Of a DNA stretch of 30,465 bases, positions 5,663 through 10,333 are shown piece by piece. Source of the stretch: a virus; the IMG/VR virus record IMGVR_UViG_3300032046_002091, positions 1-30,465 of that record; one strand, written 5' to 3'. Position 1 is the first letter of the stretch; each line of letters starts with the position of its first letter. Under the pieces are notes generated by a model. That model saw nothing but the letters and a program-made list of their open reading frames with translations. It was not told where the DNA came from and searched no databases. Position numbers and translations under genes: made by a program.

Positions 5663-5935
5663 TCAAACTGATAGTTCCCGCCATTTAGATATATTCAAAC
5701 TAACTATGCACAAAATTCCGAGTTCTTGTTTTCTAATGTTATTTATATAAAAATATTCAAAAGATTTTATTGCGTTTTCTAAATCTGTTCGAACTATATC
5801 TATATCATCTTCATTTTCTACGCAGAAAACCAAAGAAAGGGCTATCCCTGGCATATCATTTATAATATAACCCATCCTCATAAGAGAATTTTTGATGTCT
5901 TCACAATCTTGAGTAAAAGGTGTATTTGTGCTCAT
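5663..5935 (-). CDS. Hypothetical protein (90 aa)
   Basis: A 90-residue protein beginning MSTNTPFTQDCEDIKNSLMR. I chose the ATG at 5933-5935, which overlaps the TGA of the upstream gene (ATGA) and has GAGGAAATAG upstream; the open frame extends further but would run through the neighbour. The pattern of helix, strand (IALSLVFCVE), acidic loop, helix and strand (ELGILCIVSLNIS) suggests a small alpha/beta fold. No family recognised. It is the last gene of the leftward 5663-9025 cluster. Confidence 0.7.
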   Translation of the reverse strand: MSTNTPFTQDCEDIKNSLMRMGYIINDMPGIALSLVFCVENEDDIDIVRTDLENAIKSFEYFYINNIRKQELGILCIVSLNISKWRELSV

Positions 5936-6153
5936 GTTAATAATTCTATTTCCTCCCCATCTAACCATTTCTGGCGTTCCTCTTCGGTAGGTTGAACAAA
6001 CCATCCCATGCAGATATAACGGTCTCCAAATCGCGCATATGGTGTCCAATGATCAAAACAGTCCTTGATGAGGGCCCGGTCTTTCTTTCCTATGATAATC
6101 TCATCTGGATGACTTTGCGCCCATTCTAAAGATTTTACTGCATCCCCAAACAT
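5932..6153 (-). CDS. Hypothetical acidic protein (73 aa)
   Basis: A 73-residue protein, MFGDAVKSLEWAQSHPDEII..., with a C-terminus rich in Glu (PTEEERQKWLDGEEIELLT). The start has only a weak purine-rich upstream sequence but lies three bases past the stop of the preceding gene, so coupling is likely. No domain recognised. Aromatic residues in the middle (FDHWTPYARFGDRYICMGWF) suggest a compact soluble fold. Confidence 0.65.
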   Translation of the reverse strand: MFGDAVKSLEWAQSHPDEIIIGKKDRALIKDCFDHWTPYARFGDRYICMGWFVQPTEEERQKWLDGEEIELLT

Positions 6154-6156
6154 ATT

Positions 6157-6357
6157 CTATATCTTATCTGCCATTTCTTTTAGAACGCCTATATATTCTT
6201 TTAGTTGTTGGCATTCGTTATCTAACACCATTTCTTCGATATATCCAGCGTTATGTAATCGTAAACTGAGAAACATTTCTGCGGCGGATTTATCACTAAA
6301 CGCTGCCGTAAGTGCTAATTTAGTACTCCTAAACGCTCTAACAATATATATGCTCAT
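6157..6357 (-). CDS. Hypothetical protein (66 aa)
   Basis: A 66-residue protein starting MSIYIVRAFRSTKLALTAAF. The ATG overlaps the TGA of the upstream ribbon-helix-helix gene and follows AAGAGGACAG. Predicted pattern: an N-terminal strand, a helix (SDKSAAEMFLSLRLHNA) and a long C-terminal helix (NECQQLKEYIGVLKEMADKI). It is small, helical and immediately downstream of a DNA-binding protein, so the two may act together, but there is no direct sign of this. Confidence 0.68.
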   Translation of the reverse strand: MSIYIVRAFRSTKLALTAAFSDKSAAEMFLSLRLHNAGYIEEMVLDNECQQLKEYIGVLKEMADKI

Positions 6358-6545
6358 TCTGTCCTCTTTGTATAGGTTCTCATAAATAATTGGGCCTCCT
6401 CATATGAAAATCCCAAGAATATTGCCTCTTCCCGCAATATTAATCTCAAATATCTGTTTATTGAAAGATGACGCTTTTTAGCCATTGCGTCGATCATCTG
6501 TTTTTCCTTTTCATCTGTATATAGTTTTACTAATATATCTCTCAT
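6354..6545 (-). CDS. Ribbon-helix-helix DNA-binding protein (63 aa)
   Basis: The protein matches the ribbon-helix-helix (Arc/CopG) plan: a short N-terminal strand (DILVKLYTD, about residues 3-11), helix 1 (EKEKQMIDAMAKKRH), a turn with Ser-Ile-Asn, and helix 2 (NRYLRLILREEAIFLGF). Such proteins dimerise, and the paired strands read the DNA major groove; many are repressors or relaxosome accessory factors. The start is coupled to the upstream gene by a four-base overlap (6542-6545). It is a candidate for the regulator that binds the operator-like repeats near 1874-1971 or 5054-5130, which is inference. Confidence 0.72.
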   Translation of the reverse strand: MRDILVKLYTDEKEKQMIDAMAKKRHLSINRYLRLILREEAIFLGFSYEEAQLFMRTYTKRTE

Positions 6546-6829
6546 TTTTTCTTCTCCATTTCTTCGAGGTCACGGACACTAACCCACAATTTATAAAATT
6601 CAGGATATGCCTTCTCCACGCCAATATGGATAATGGGTAGCATCAACTCTTTCGCCGCCGTCAACACCGCCCGGATTTCAGGCGTTATCATCCTGGAAAG
6701 TAAAATATCCACAGATTTTTTTAGTCTATCTTGTGATTCTTTCTCTGATATTGAGTCTTGAAAATATGTGGTTCGCTGGAAAGACCATAATACTTCTTGA
6801 ATTACTTCAGCATTACTTTGTTCACTCAT
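6542..6829 (-). CDS. Hypothetical helical protein (95 aa)
   Basis: A 95-residue, mostly helical protein with an acidic N-terminus (SEQSNAEVIQEVLWSFQRTT) and a charged C-terminus (VRDLEEMEKKK). The ATG follows AGAGGATAATAAAG, a good site. It sits between the LuxR-type helix-turn-helix gene and the ribbon-helix-helix gene. There are no cysteines or metal motifs, and no family is recognised. Confidence 0.7.
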   Translation of the reverse strand: MSEQSNAEVIQEVLWSFQRTTYFQDSISEKESQDRLKKSVDILLSRMITPEIRAVLTAAKELMLPIIHIGVEKAYPEFYKLWVSVRDLEEMEKKK

Positions 6830-6834
6830 CTTTA

Positions 6835-7038
6835 TTATCCTCTCAATAAATTTATAAACCAGGTAACTAATCCAACGTTAGGTCGCTTTGTTCCCTTTAG
6901 ACCCATCTGTTTATACATCTCTTGTCGGTATCTTCTAATCGTTCCTTCTGCTAATCCCATTTCGCTTGCAATCTGCCTAGTAGTTTTGCCGTGCGCCATG
7001 TGGGTAATAATCTCTCTGCGCCGATTAGTTAGTTTCAT
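6835..7038 (-). CDS. LuxR-type helix-turn-helix protein (67 aa)
   Basis: The whole protein is a GerE/LuxR C-terminal DNA-binding domain: LTNRRREIITHMAHGKTTRQ, then the recognition helix region IASEMGLAEGTIRRYRQEMY and KQMGLKGTKRPN. The usual LuxR signature (LTxRExEVLxLxAxGxSNKEIAxxLxISxxTVKxHxxxIxxKLGV) is followed closely, with Arg-Tyr in place of the common Lys-x-His. No receiver or ligand domain is attached. It is therefore a stand-alone transcription factor that probably binds as a dimer. The start overlaps the stop of the upstream membrane protein gene (ATGA). Confidence 0.85.
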   Translation of the reverse strand: MKLTNRRREIITHMAHGKTTRQIASEMGLAEGTIRRYRQEMYKQMGLKGTKRPNVGLVTWFINLLRG

Positions 7039-7193
7039 TTCTTTACCCAGTTGTATGTGGCAATAGCAATTCCTAAGACAAGGGCAATAGTTGTTATAGT
7101 ATTATCGGAAAATATTGGAAGTATGGCATTTATAATACTTAAGGAAATTAATACCATTATGAATACAAATGCGCCTGCGCCTAATGCTAACAT
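7035..7193 (-). CDS. Two-span small membrane protein (52 aa)
   Basis: A 52-residue protein with two hydrophobic segments: LGAGAFVFIMVLISLSIINA (about 3-22) and ITTIALVLGIAIATYNW (about 33-49), ending in Lys-Lys. I prefer the ATG at 7191-7193 because AAGGAG lies ten bases upstream; a GTG eight codons earlier overlaps that site. It is followed by a coupled LuxR-type gene. In the restored reading frame of the upstream HNH gene, the HNH stop (7198-7200) falls four bases before this ATG. Confidence 0.72.
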   Translation of the reverse strand: MLALGAGAFVFIMVLISLSIINAILPIFSDNTITTIALVLGIAIATYNWVKK

Positions 7194-7197
7194 CTTG

Positions 7198-7733
7198 TTA
7201 TGCTCCTTCTTGTACACTATTCATATCTAATTTATTATGAGGACAAATCCCATAAAAACCTTTCGCCATATTGCAGTTGTGACATAAGATTTGAAACCCC
7301 CCCCCGGATAATTATTCTTTCTAATCCAGGCGTAAAAATTACTTCCACCACTCATACCAATTGCCTTACGATGTTCTATGCCACCACCATCAATGTGGTC
7401 AACGCCTAAAAACTCAAAAATAGTTTCACCACAACAGGCACAAATACCCCCGTAATGGTCTATTACATCTTTTCGACGTTTGGCGGCACTTTCTCTCATT
7501 TTCTTACGTATGTATTCTATATTGCTATAATAATATTCTTTTTTGGTTTTCAATATTTGCTCTTTATTTTTCTCGCGATGTTTCTTTGTTCGTTCCGTTA
7601 TATGTTCTTTATTTCTTATCTGATATTCTTTTGTATATTTTAATATGCTTTCTCTATTTTTAACGTAATATTCTTTTCGAGCTTTCAATATATGCTCTTT
7701 ATTTTTGATATAATATTCCTTCTTAGTAAGCAT
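7198..7733 (-). pseudogene. HNH endonuclease with five 15-residue repeats, frameshifted at a poly-G tract
   Basis: As read, the open frame runs 7227-7733 (168 aa). Its N-terminus holds five 15-residue basic repeats of the KKEYYIKNKEHILKA type (residues about 4-78). The HNH core then begins: CACCG (about 106-110), then VDHIDGGG with the HNH histidine, then NFYAWIRKNNYPGGG. At a run of nine C on the plus strand (7297-7305, nine G in the message) the expected ending is lost. One extra G, or two fewer, restores FQILCHNCNMAKGFYGICPH and a stop at 7198-7200, supplying the second CxxC zinc pair. So this is a sequencing indel, a broken gene or a programmed slip. HNH nucleases with such repeats are usually homing-type elements. 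Confidence 0.85.
7500..7724 (-). repeat. Five tandem 45-base coding repeats in the HNH gene
   Basis: The N-terminal part of the HNH protein consists of five consecutive degenerate 15-residue units of the type K-K-E-Y-Y-x-K-N-K-E-x-I-L-K-x. At the DNA level the units differ at many positions, so the repeat is old or under selection at the protein level. Each unit would form about four helical turns with a basic face, suited to contacting DNA over a long stretch. Confidence 0.7.
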
Positions 7734-7744
7734 ATTTCATTCCG

Positions 7745-7948
7745 TTATGTTTTCCGTTCTTTCTCTAATAAATCTAAATATGCTTTATGTCTCATATAAT
7801 ATCCAAGAGGGCCGCAGTGACGGTGTGCCTTCGATCCTACAATCTTTTTGCCTTTGCCCTTGGGATGGCCATTACGATATGTGGAACACTTCTCTTTGTT
7901 TCTGCCAATCTTTCTACCTTTCTTGGACGTAACTTTGGTTTGCACCAT
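7745..7948 (-). CDS. Very basic small protein (67 aa)
   Basis: A 67-residue protein rich in Lys, Arg, Gly and His (VTSKKGRKIGRNKEK, NGHPKGKGKKIVGSKAHRH), with two cysteines. I placed the start at the ATG at 7946-7948, one base after the stop of the upstream membrane protein gene; longer readings run into that gene. High basicity with few hydrophobic residues points to nucleic acid binding. The centre has Cys and His (CSTYRNGH, HRHCGP), which might form a weak zinc site. Function otherwise unknown. Confidence 0.65.
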   Translation of the reverse strand: MVQTKVTSKKGRKIGRNKEKCSTYRNGHPKGKGKKIVGSKAHRHCGPLGYYMRHKAYLDLLEKERKT

Positions 7949-7949
7949 A

Positions 7950-8117
7950 TTAGTTTTCTGAGACCGTGCAAATAGATAATCCAGCAAACGCTCCGATAAA
8001 TGTAATAAGTGCTATTGCACCAGTACAAATCCCTGAGAAGTGAAATAATAAACTCATTAAACTCCAAAATGTAGCTGTTCCGGCAGAAATAAGTAAAACA
8101 ATTGATAATTTAGTCAT
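7950..8117 (-). CDS. Two-span membrane microprotein (55 aa) with structured leader
   Basis: A 55-residue protein with two hydrophobic segments (LSIVLLISAGTATFWSLMSL and ICTGAIALITFIGAFAGLSI) and a short polar tail (VSEN). It has a perfect AGGAGG site five bases before the ATG. That site overlaps the palindrome CTACGTAG (8127-8134), and directly upstream lies a 54-base foldable RNA element (8136-8189). Access to the site could therefore be controlled by RNA structure. The size and topology fit holin-like or other small phage membrane proteins, but there is no direct evidence for lysis function. Confidence 0.75.
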   Translation of the reverse strand: MTKLSIVLLISAGTATFWSLMSLLFHFSGICTGAIALITFIGAFAGLSICTVSEN

Positions 8118-8135
8118 TTTTACCTCCTACGTAGT

Positions 8136-8189
8136 CCCCCGCCATTGATATGCCCCTGTAGGGATACCTGCTGCAAGGCATGACGGGGG
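8136..8189 (-). promoter_or_regulatory. Structured RNA leader, three-way-junction candidate
   Basis: Read on the minus strand, CCCCCGTCAT (8180-8189) pairs with ATGGCGGGGG (8136-8145) over ten base pairs, with only one G-U wobble. Inside lie two small hairpins, CCT-TGCAGC-AGG (8167-8178) and CCC-TACA-GGG (8154-8163), giving a plausible three-way junction. The outer stem ends seven bases before the AGGAGG of the 7950-8117 gene. There is no U-tract, so it is not an intrinsic terminator. It may be a cis-regulatory leader or a small RNA; I recognise no known riboswitch class. Confidence 0.5.
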
Positions 8190-8202
8190 TTTGTCTATTT
8201 AC

Positions 8203-8257
8203 GTCCCACAAGATATATTTTTGAATAAGACAGTTTATAAGGTGCGTAGTGTGGGAC
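8203..8257. repeat. 8-bp inverted repeat between tRNA and structured leader
   Basis: GTCCCACA (8203-8210) and TGTGGGAC (8250-8257) are exact reverse complements around a 39-base AT-rich centre. It lies only three bases beyond the 3' end of the tRNA on the minus strand. It could protect or define the tRNA 3' trailer. No T-run follows. Confidence 0.45.
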
Positions 8258-8260
8258 AAA

Positions 8261-8331
8261 CTGAGACGGATGGGTTTGAACCACCATAAGAATACCCAAA
8301 ATATTCTGGCCTGCCATTAGCCGACATCTCA
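8261..8331 (-). tRNA. tRNA-Gln(UUG)
   Basis: On the minus strand a full cloverleaf can be folded in 71 bases. Acceptor TGAGATG pairs with CGTCTCA (seven pairs, one wobble). The D arm is GGCT/GGCC around a loop with A14, GG and A21. The anticodon stem is GAATA/TATTC with loop TTTTGGG. The variable loop is TTAT. The T arm is GGTGG/CCATC around TTCAAAC. The anticodon is TTG, reading CAA (Gln). A U1-A72 pair with discriminator G73 matches the identity elements of bacterial tRNA-Gln. CCA is not encoded. The gene sits between 8350-8628 and 7950-8117 in the same transcript. Phage tRNAs are commonly thought to supplement host decoding; this genome uses CAA often. Confidence 0.9.
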
Positions 8332-8349
8332 ATCTTGAACCAACACCCA

Positions 8350-8628
8350 TTATAAATCTAATCGTTCTGTTATATCTTGTAATCTGTAGATAACACTTTG
8401 GATACGTGCCGCAAACCCCTCCAACTGAGATGCAAATTCAGAACGGCAATCACTTTTCTTTTCTTCAGATGATATTATTGGTGAGCTTGAGGGTAAGAGA
8501 ATGCTATTAAGTTGATTAGCCAGTTTATCTGTTTCATCTGATAATATATTAAGTTTTTCTTCTACGTTTTTCATGTTCGATGGGATATTACATCCCGGTT
8601 CTTTACATACTGATGCGTTTGTATTCAT
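8350..8628 (-). CDS. Coiled-coil hypothetical protein (92 aa)
   Basis: A 92-residue protein with a short Cys-containing N-terminus (NTNASVCKEPGCN, a CxxxxC pair) and two long helical stretches: NMKNVEEKLNILSDETDKLA (about 18-37) and FASQLEGFAARIQSVIYRLQ (about 64-83). A Ser/Pro-rich linker separates them. It is probably a helical hairpin or coiled coil. TAGGAGATAAAA precedes the ATG. It sits directly upstream of the tRNA-Gln. Function unknown. Confidence 0.72.
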   Translation of the reverse strand: MNTNASVCKEPGCNIPSNMKNVEEKLNILSDETDKLANQLNSILLPSSSPIISSEEKKSDCRSEFASQLEGFAARIQSVIYRLQDITERLDL

Positions 8629-8637
8629 TTTTATCTC

Positions 8638-8874
8638 CTAGAAAATCATTATTAAAATTCCAATAGTCAAAAGTAATAGACCAGCAGCTTTCAAAATCTT
8701 TAGAAAAGCCTTAAGTGTTCCTTTTGGATATTTTCCATGTTCGTAATACGTAAAAATTACTCCATTAGGTAATTCCCCTACACGATGAGAACCCTTTCCC
8801 ATACGAACAGGACATTCATTATGTTTTAGAAGTTTCGTAATGTCTTGACCATTATGAATCGGCTTTGATGACAT
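8638..8874 (-). CDS. HicA-like small protein with C-terminal membrane segment (78 aa)
   Basis: Residues 9-65 follow the HicA toxin pattern (double-stranded RNA-binding-like fold): GQDITKLLKHNECPVRMGKG with GSH at 28-30, a strand pair (RVGELPNGVIFTYYEH), then KYPKGTLKAFLKILKAAGL. HicA proteins are small mRNA-cleaving ribonucleases whose catalytic His lies in the GSH motif (established for the family). Here the domain is followed by LLLLTIGILIMIF (66-78), a membrane-inserting tail not usual for HicA. The start has a strong AGGAGGTAAAAG site and overlaps the upstream gene by 23 bases. No clear HicB antitoxin is visible next to it. Confidence 0.7.
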   Translation of the reverse strand: MSSKPIHNGQDITKLLKHNECPVRMGKGSHRVGELPNGVIFTYYEHGKYPKGTLKAFLKILKAAGLLLLTIGILIMIF

Positions 8875-9025
8875 CTTTTACCTCCTCAACATTCCCATCC
8901 CAGGGAACAGATATTCCGCCACAAAAAAGCCCTCGATCTTCAACAAAATTGACGATCACATCCCAAAGAGCGTTGGCATCCTCATCGGACATATTCTCAA
9001 CAATAAATTCAAAACGTTTACACAT
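8852..9025 (-). CDS. Small acidic protein overlapping the HicA-like gene (57 aa)
   Basis: A 57-residue protein, MCKRFEFIVENMSDEDANAL..., with the motif NFVEDRGLFCGGISVPWDG. It is the first gene behind the leftward promoter at 9048-9076, and GGAGGCGAAAG precedes the ATG. The pattern of strand, acidic helix, then 'glycine-rich after R-G-L' resembles a group of short phage proteins and, more loosely, YggL-type proteins; I am not certain. It overlaps the HicA-like gene by 23 bases, so the two are translationally coupled, the arrangement expected for partners. Confidence 0.7.
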   Translation of the reverse strand: MCKRFEFIVENMSDEDANALWDVIVNFVEDRGLFCGGISVPWDGNVEEVKDVIKADS

Positions 9026-9047
9026 CTTTCGCCTCCATTTCTAATAA

Positions 9048-9076
9048 AGTGTATCAGAAGTTATAAGTCACGTCAA
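9048..9076 (-). promoter_or_regulatory. Leftward promoter of the 5663-9025 cluster
   Basis: On the minus strand: TTGACG (9071-9076), a 17-base spacer, then TACACT (9048-9053). Transcription would begin near 9041, about 16 bases before the 8852-9025 start codon. Its -35 element is the mirror image of the -35 of the rightward promoter (CGTCAAG at 9071-9077 versus CTTGACG at 9105-9111), so the two could be controlled together. Confidence 0.7.
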
Positions 9077-9105
9077 GTTAATGTTTTCTCATCTTTTTGT
9101 ATGTC

Positions 9106-9135
9106 TTGACGAAACTGGATATATAGACTTATAAT
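9106..9135 (+). promoter_or_regulatory. Rightward promoter of the head module
   Basis: TTGACG (9106-9111) and TATAAT (9130-9135, perfect) with an 18-base spacer. A start near 9142 leaves about 20 bases of leader containing AAAGGATAATACTT before the ATG at 9162. It drives the unknown protein, HNH, putative TerS and TerL genes. Confidence 0.8.
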
Positions 9136-9161
9136 TATTATAATACTAAAGGATAATACTT

Positions 9162-9545
9162 ATGGCAATAAGATTTGGTGAAATGTGGGATTTTCAATGG
9201 TTAGCCGAGCAGACCGGTAAAGAATTATTAGAATTATGGCTTAAAGTTGGTTCAATGACTAAAGCTATTTCTTACTACAATTCTGATCATCCTGACCATA
9301 AAATTAAATATAGTAATGAGCTTTCCAGGCGTGTCAGGGTATGGATGGTTCTTCATGTGTCTGAAGCAATTGAACTGATCCAAATACATAATCCTACTGT
9401 CCCTGTAGAAGCAATTCAAGGGAAAATTTTGTATTATGCCGTTAGAGTATTCAAATATAAACGTTTCTTATCTTGGGCGGATGAAAACCCGTGGGCAAAA
9501 CAATATGAAACAGATTATAATAAATGGTATGGTCAAAGTGGATGA
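9162..9545 (+). CDS. Hypothetical protein opening the head module (127 aa)
   Basis: A 127-residue protein, first gene of the rightward module, with AAAGGATAATACTT before its ATG. Residues 18-60 (TGKELLELWLKVGSMTKAIS, then YYNSDHPDHKIKYSNELSRR) could be a helix-turn-helix: a helix, a turn and a basic helix, as in proteins that choose DNA sites. The middle (VSEAIELIQIHNPTVPVEAI) looks helical and the end is Trp/Tyr-rich. In this position it might be a packaging or regulatory factor, but I recognise no family. Confidence 0.65.
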   Translation: MAIRFGEMWDFQWLAEQTGKELLELWLKVGSMTKAISYYNSDHPDHKIKYSNELSRRVRVWMVLHVSEAIELIQIHNPTVPVEAIQGKILYYAVRVFKYKRFLSWADENPWAKQYETDYNKWYGQSG

Positions 9546-9786
9546 TATTTATCACAACGATGTTTTAGAATTATTTCATCATAGATGTATTAAATGTCCA
9601 AGACCTACCGAAATTGTTCATGAGATTGTGCCTCGTTCAAGACGCCCTAAAACTTGGATGTCCCCCGAAAATAGAGTAAGTCTTTGCTCTGAATGTCACT
9701 CTTGGGCGCATGAACGTGGGGCGAGGGCTTCTGCTGAGGAATTAACATTTTTGAGAGAAAAAAGGCTATTAGAATATTATGGTTGA
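9529..9786 (+). CDS. HNH endonuclease next to the terminase genes (85 aa)
   Basis: A compact HNH nuclease. Zinc ligands are C20-x2-C23 and C53-x2-C56. The catalytic segment IVHEIVPRSR has His31, and N48 lies in SPENRVSLCSECH, with His57 and His61 following. It is 85 residues from the ATG at 9529, and overlaps the upstream gene by 17 bases and the downstream gene by eight. An in-frame ATG at 9505 would add eight residues. HNH proteins next to terminase genes are known to take part in DNA packaging in cos phages such as HK97 (gp74), by cutting DNA together with the terminase. That role is likely but inferred from position. Confidence 0.8.
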   Translation: MVKVDDIYHNDVLELFHHRCIKCPRPTEIVHEIVPRSRRPKTWMSPENRVSLCSECHSWAHERGARASAEELTFLREKRLLEYYG

Positions 9787-10333
9787 TCTACTTGGTAAAA
9801 AGATTATATATCCGCCTGGGTATAAAGATCAAATTTTTACTCTTTGGTATTCTATGGGTAAACCTATTGCGAGAGTTCTTTATCTTAAAATACCAGTTTA
9901 TGAGGAATTTGGCACTAAACCGCCTATAGATACTATTCAGGATTGGACATGGAGTACAGAGTTCAAAGAGCGGGCGGCAATCCTTGATGAGCAGGTAATG
10001 GCTCAAATTAATCAGAAGATGGTGGCAGAGAAAGTAGAAATGCTAAATCGCCACGCCGTTATCGGTTCTAAGATGCAGGATATGGCAATGGCATATCTCA
10101 AAGAACATGATAAAGATTTGGGTGTAGGTTCATCTGTCAGACTTCTGGTAGCGGGAGTAGAGATTGAACGTAACAGTCGTGGCATCGCTACTACATTCGA
10201 GAAGTTTGATAAAATGAGTGATTCGCAACTAAACGCCGAAATTCAGAAAATTATTGAGCGTGCGCCTGTAGAATTGATGCCAGGTGAGAGCATAGATGCT
10301 GAATTTATTGAGGAAGATAGTGCCGATAATTAA
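9779..10333 (+). CDS. Putative terminase small subunit (184 aa)
   Basis: The product is a 184-residue protein whose N-terminus (PPGYKDQIFTLWYSMGKPIA, then RVLYLKIPVYEEFG) has the helix-turn-helix layout of TerS DNA-recognition domains. A central helical region (NQKMVAEKVEMLNRHAVIGS, then KMQDMAMAYLKEHD) would oligomerise. The C-terminus has KMSDSQLNAEIQKIIERAP, the 'tDeeL' type segment seen in many small terminases, and an acidic tail. It lies immediately upstream of TerL, where TerS is expected. TerS recognises the packaging site and hands DNA to the TerL motor. The start overlaps the HNH stop; the end overlaps the TerL start. Confidence 0.72.
   Translation: MVDLLGKKIIYPPGYKDQIFTLWYSMGKPIARVLYLKIPVYEEFGTKPPIDTIQDWTWSTEFKERAAILDEQVMAQINQKMVAEKVEMLNRHAVIGSKMQDMAMAYLKEHDKDLGVGSSVRLLVAGVEIERNSRGIATTFEKFDKMSDSQLNAEIQKIIERAPVELMPGESIDAEFIEEDSADN

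Noticed and set aside
8203-8257. A short tRNA or tRNA remnant with the GTCCCAC/GTGGGAC acceptor
   Set aside because: At 55 bases, with no D or anticodon arm that pairs, it does not fold as a tRNA.
10296-10319. ATG start of the large terminase at 10296
   Set aside because: It has no ribosome binding site and overlaps the putative TerS gene by 38 bases; the GTG at 10320 follows GAGGAAGATA.
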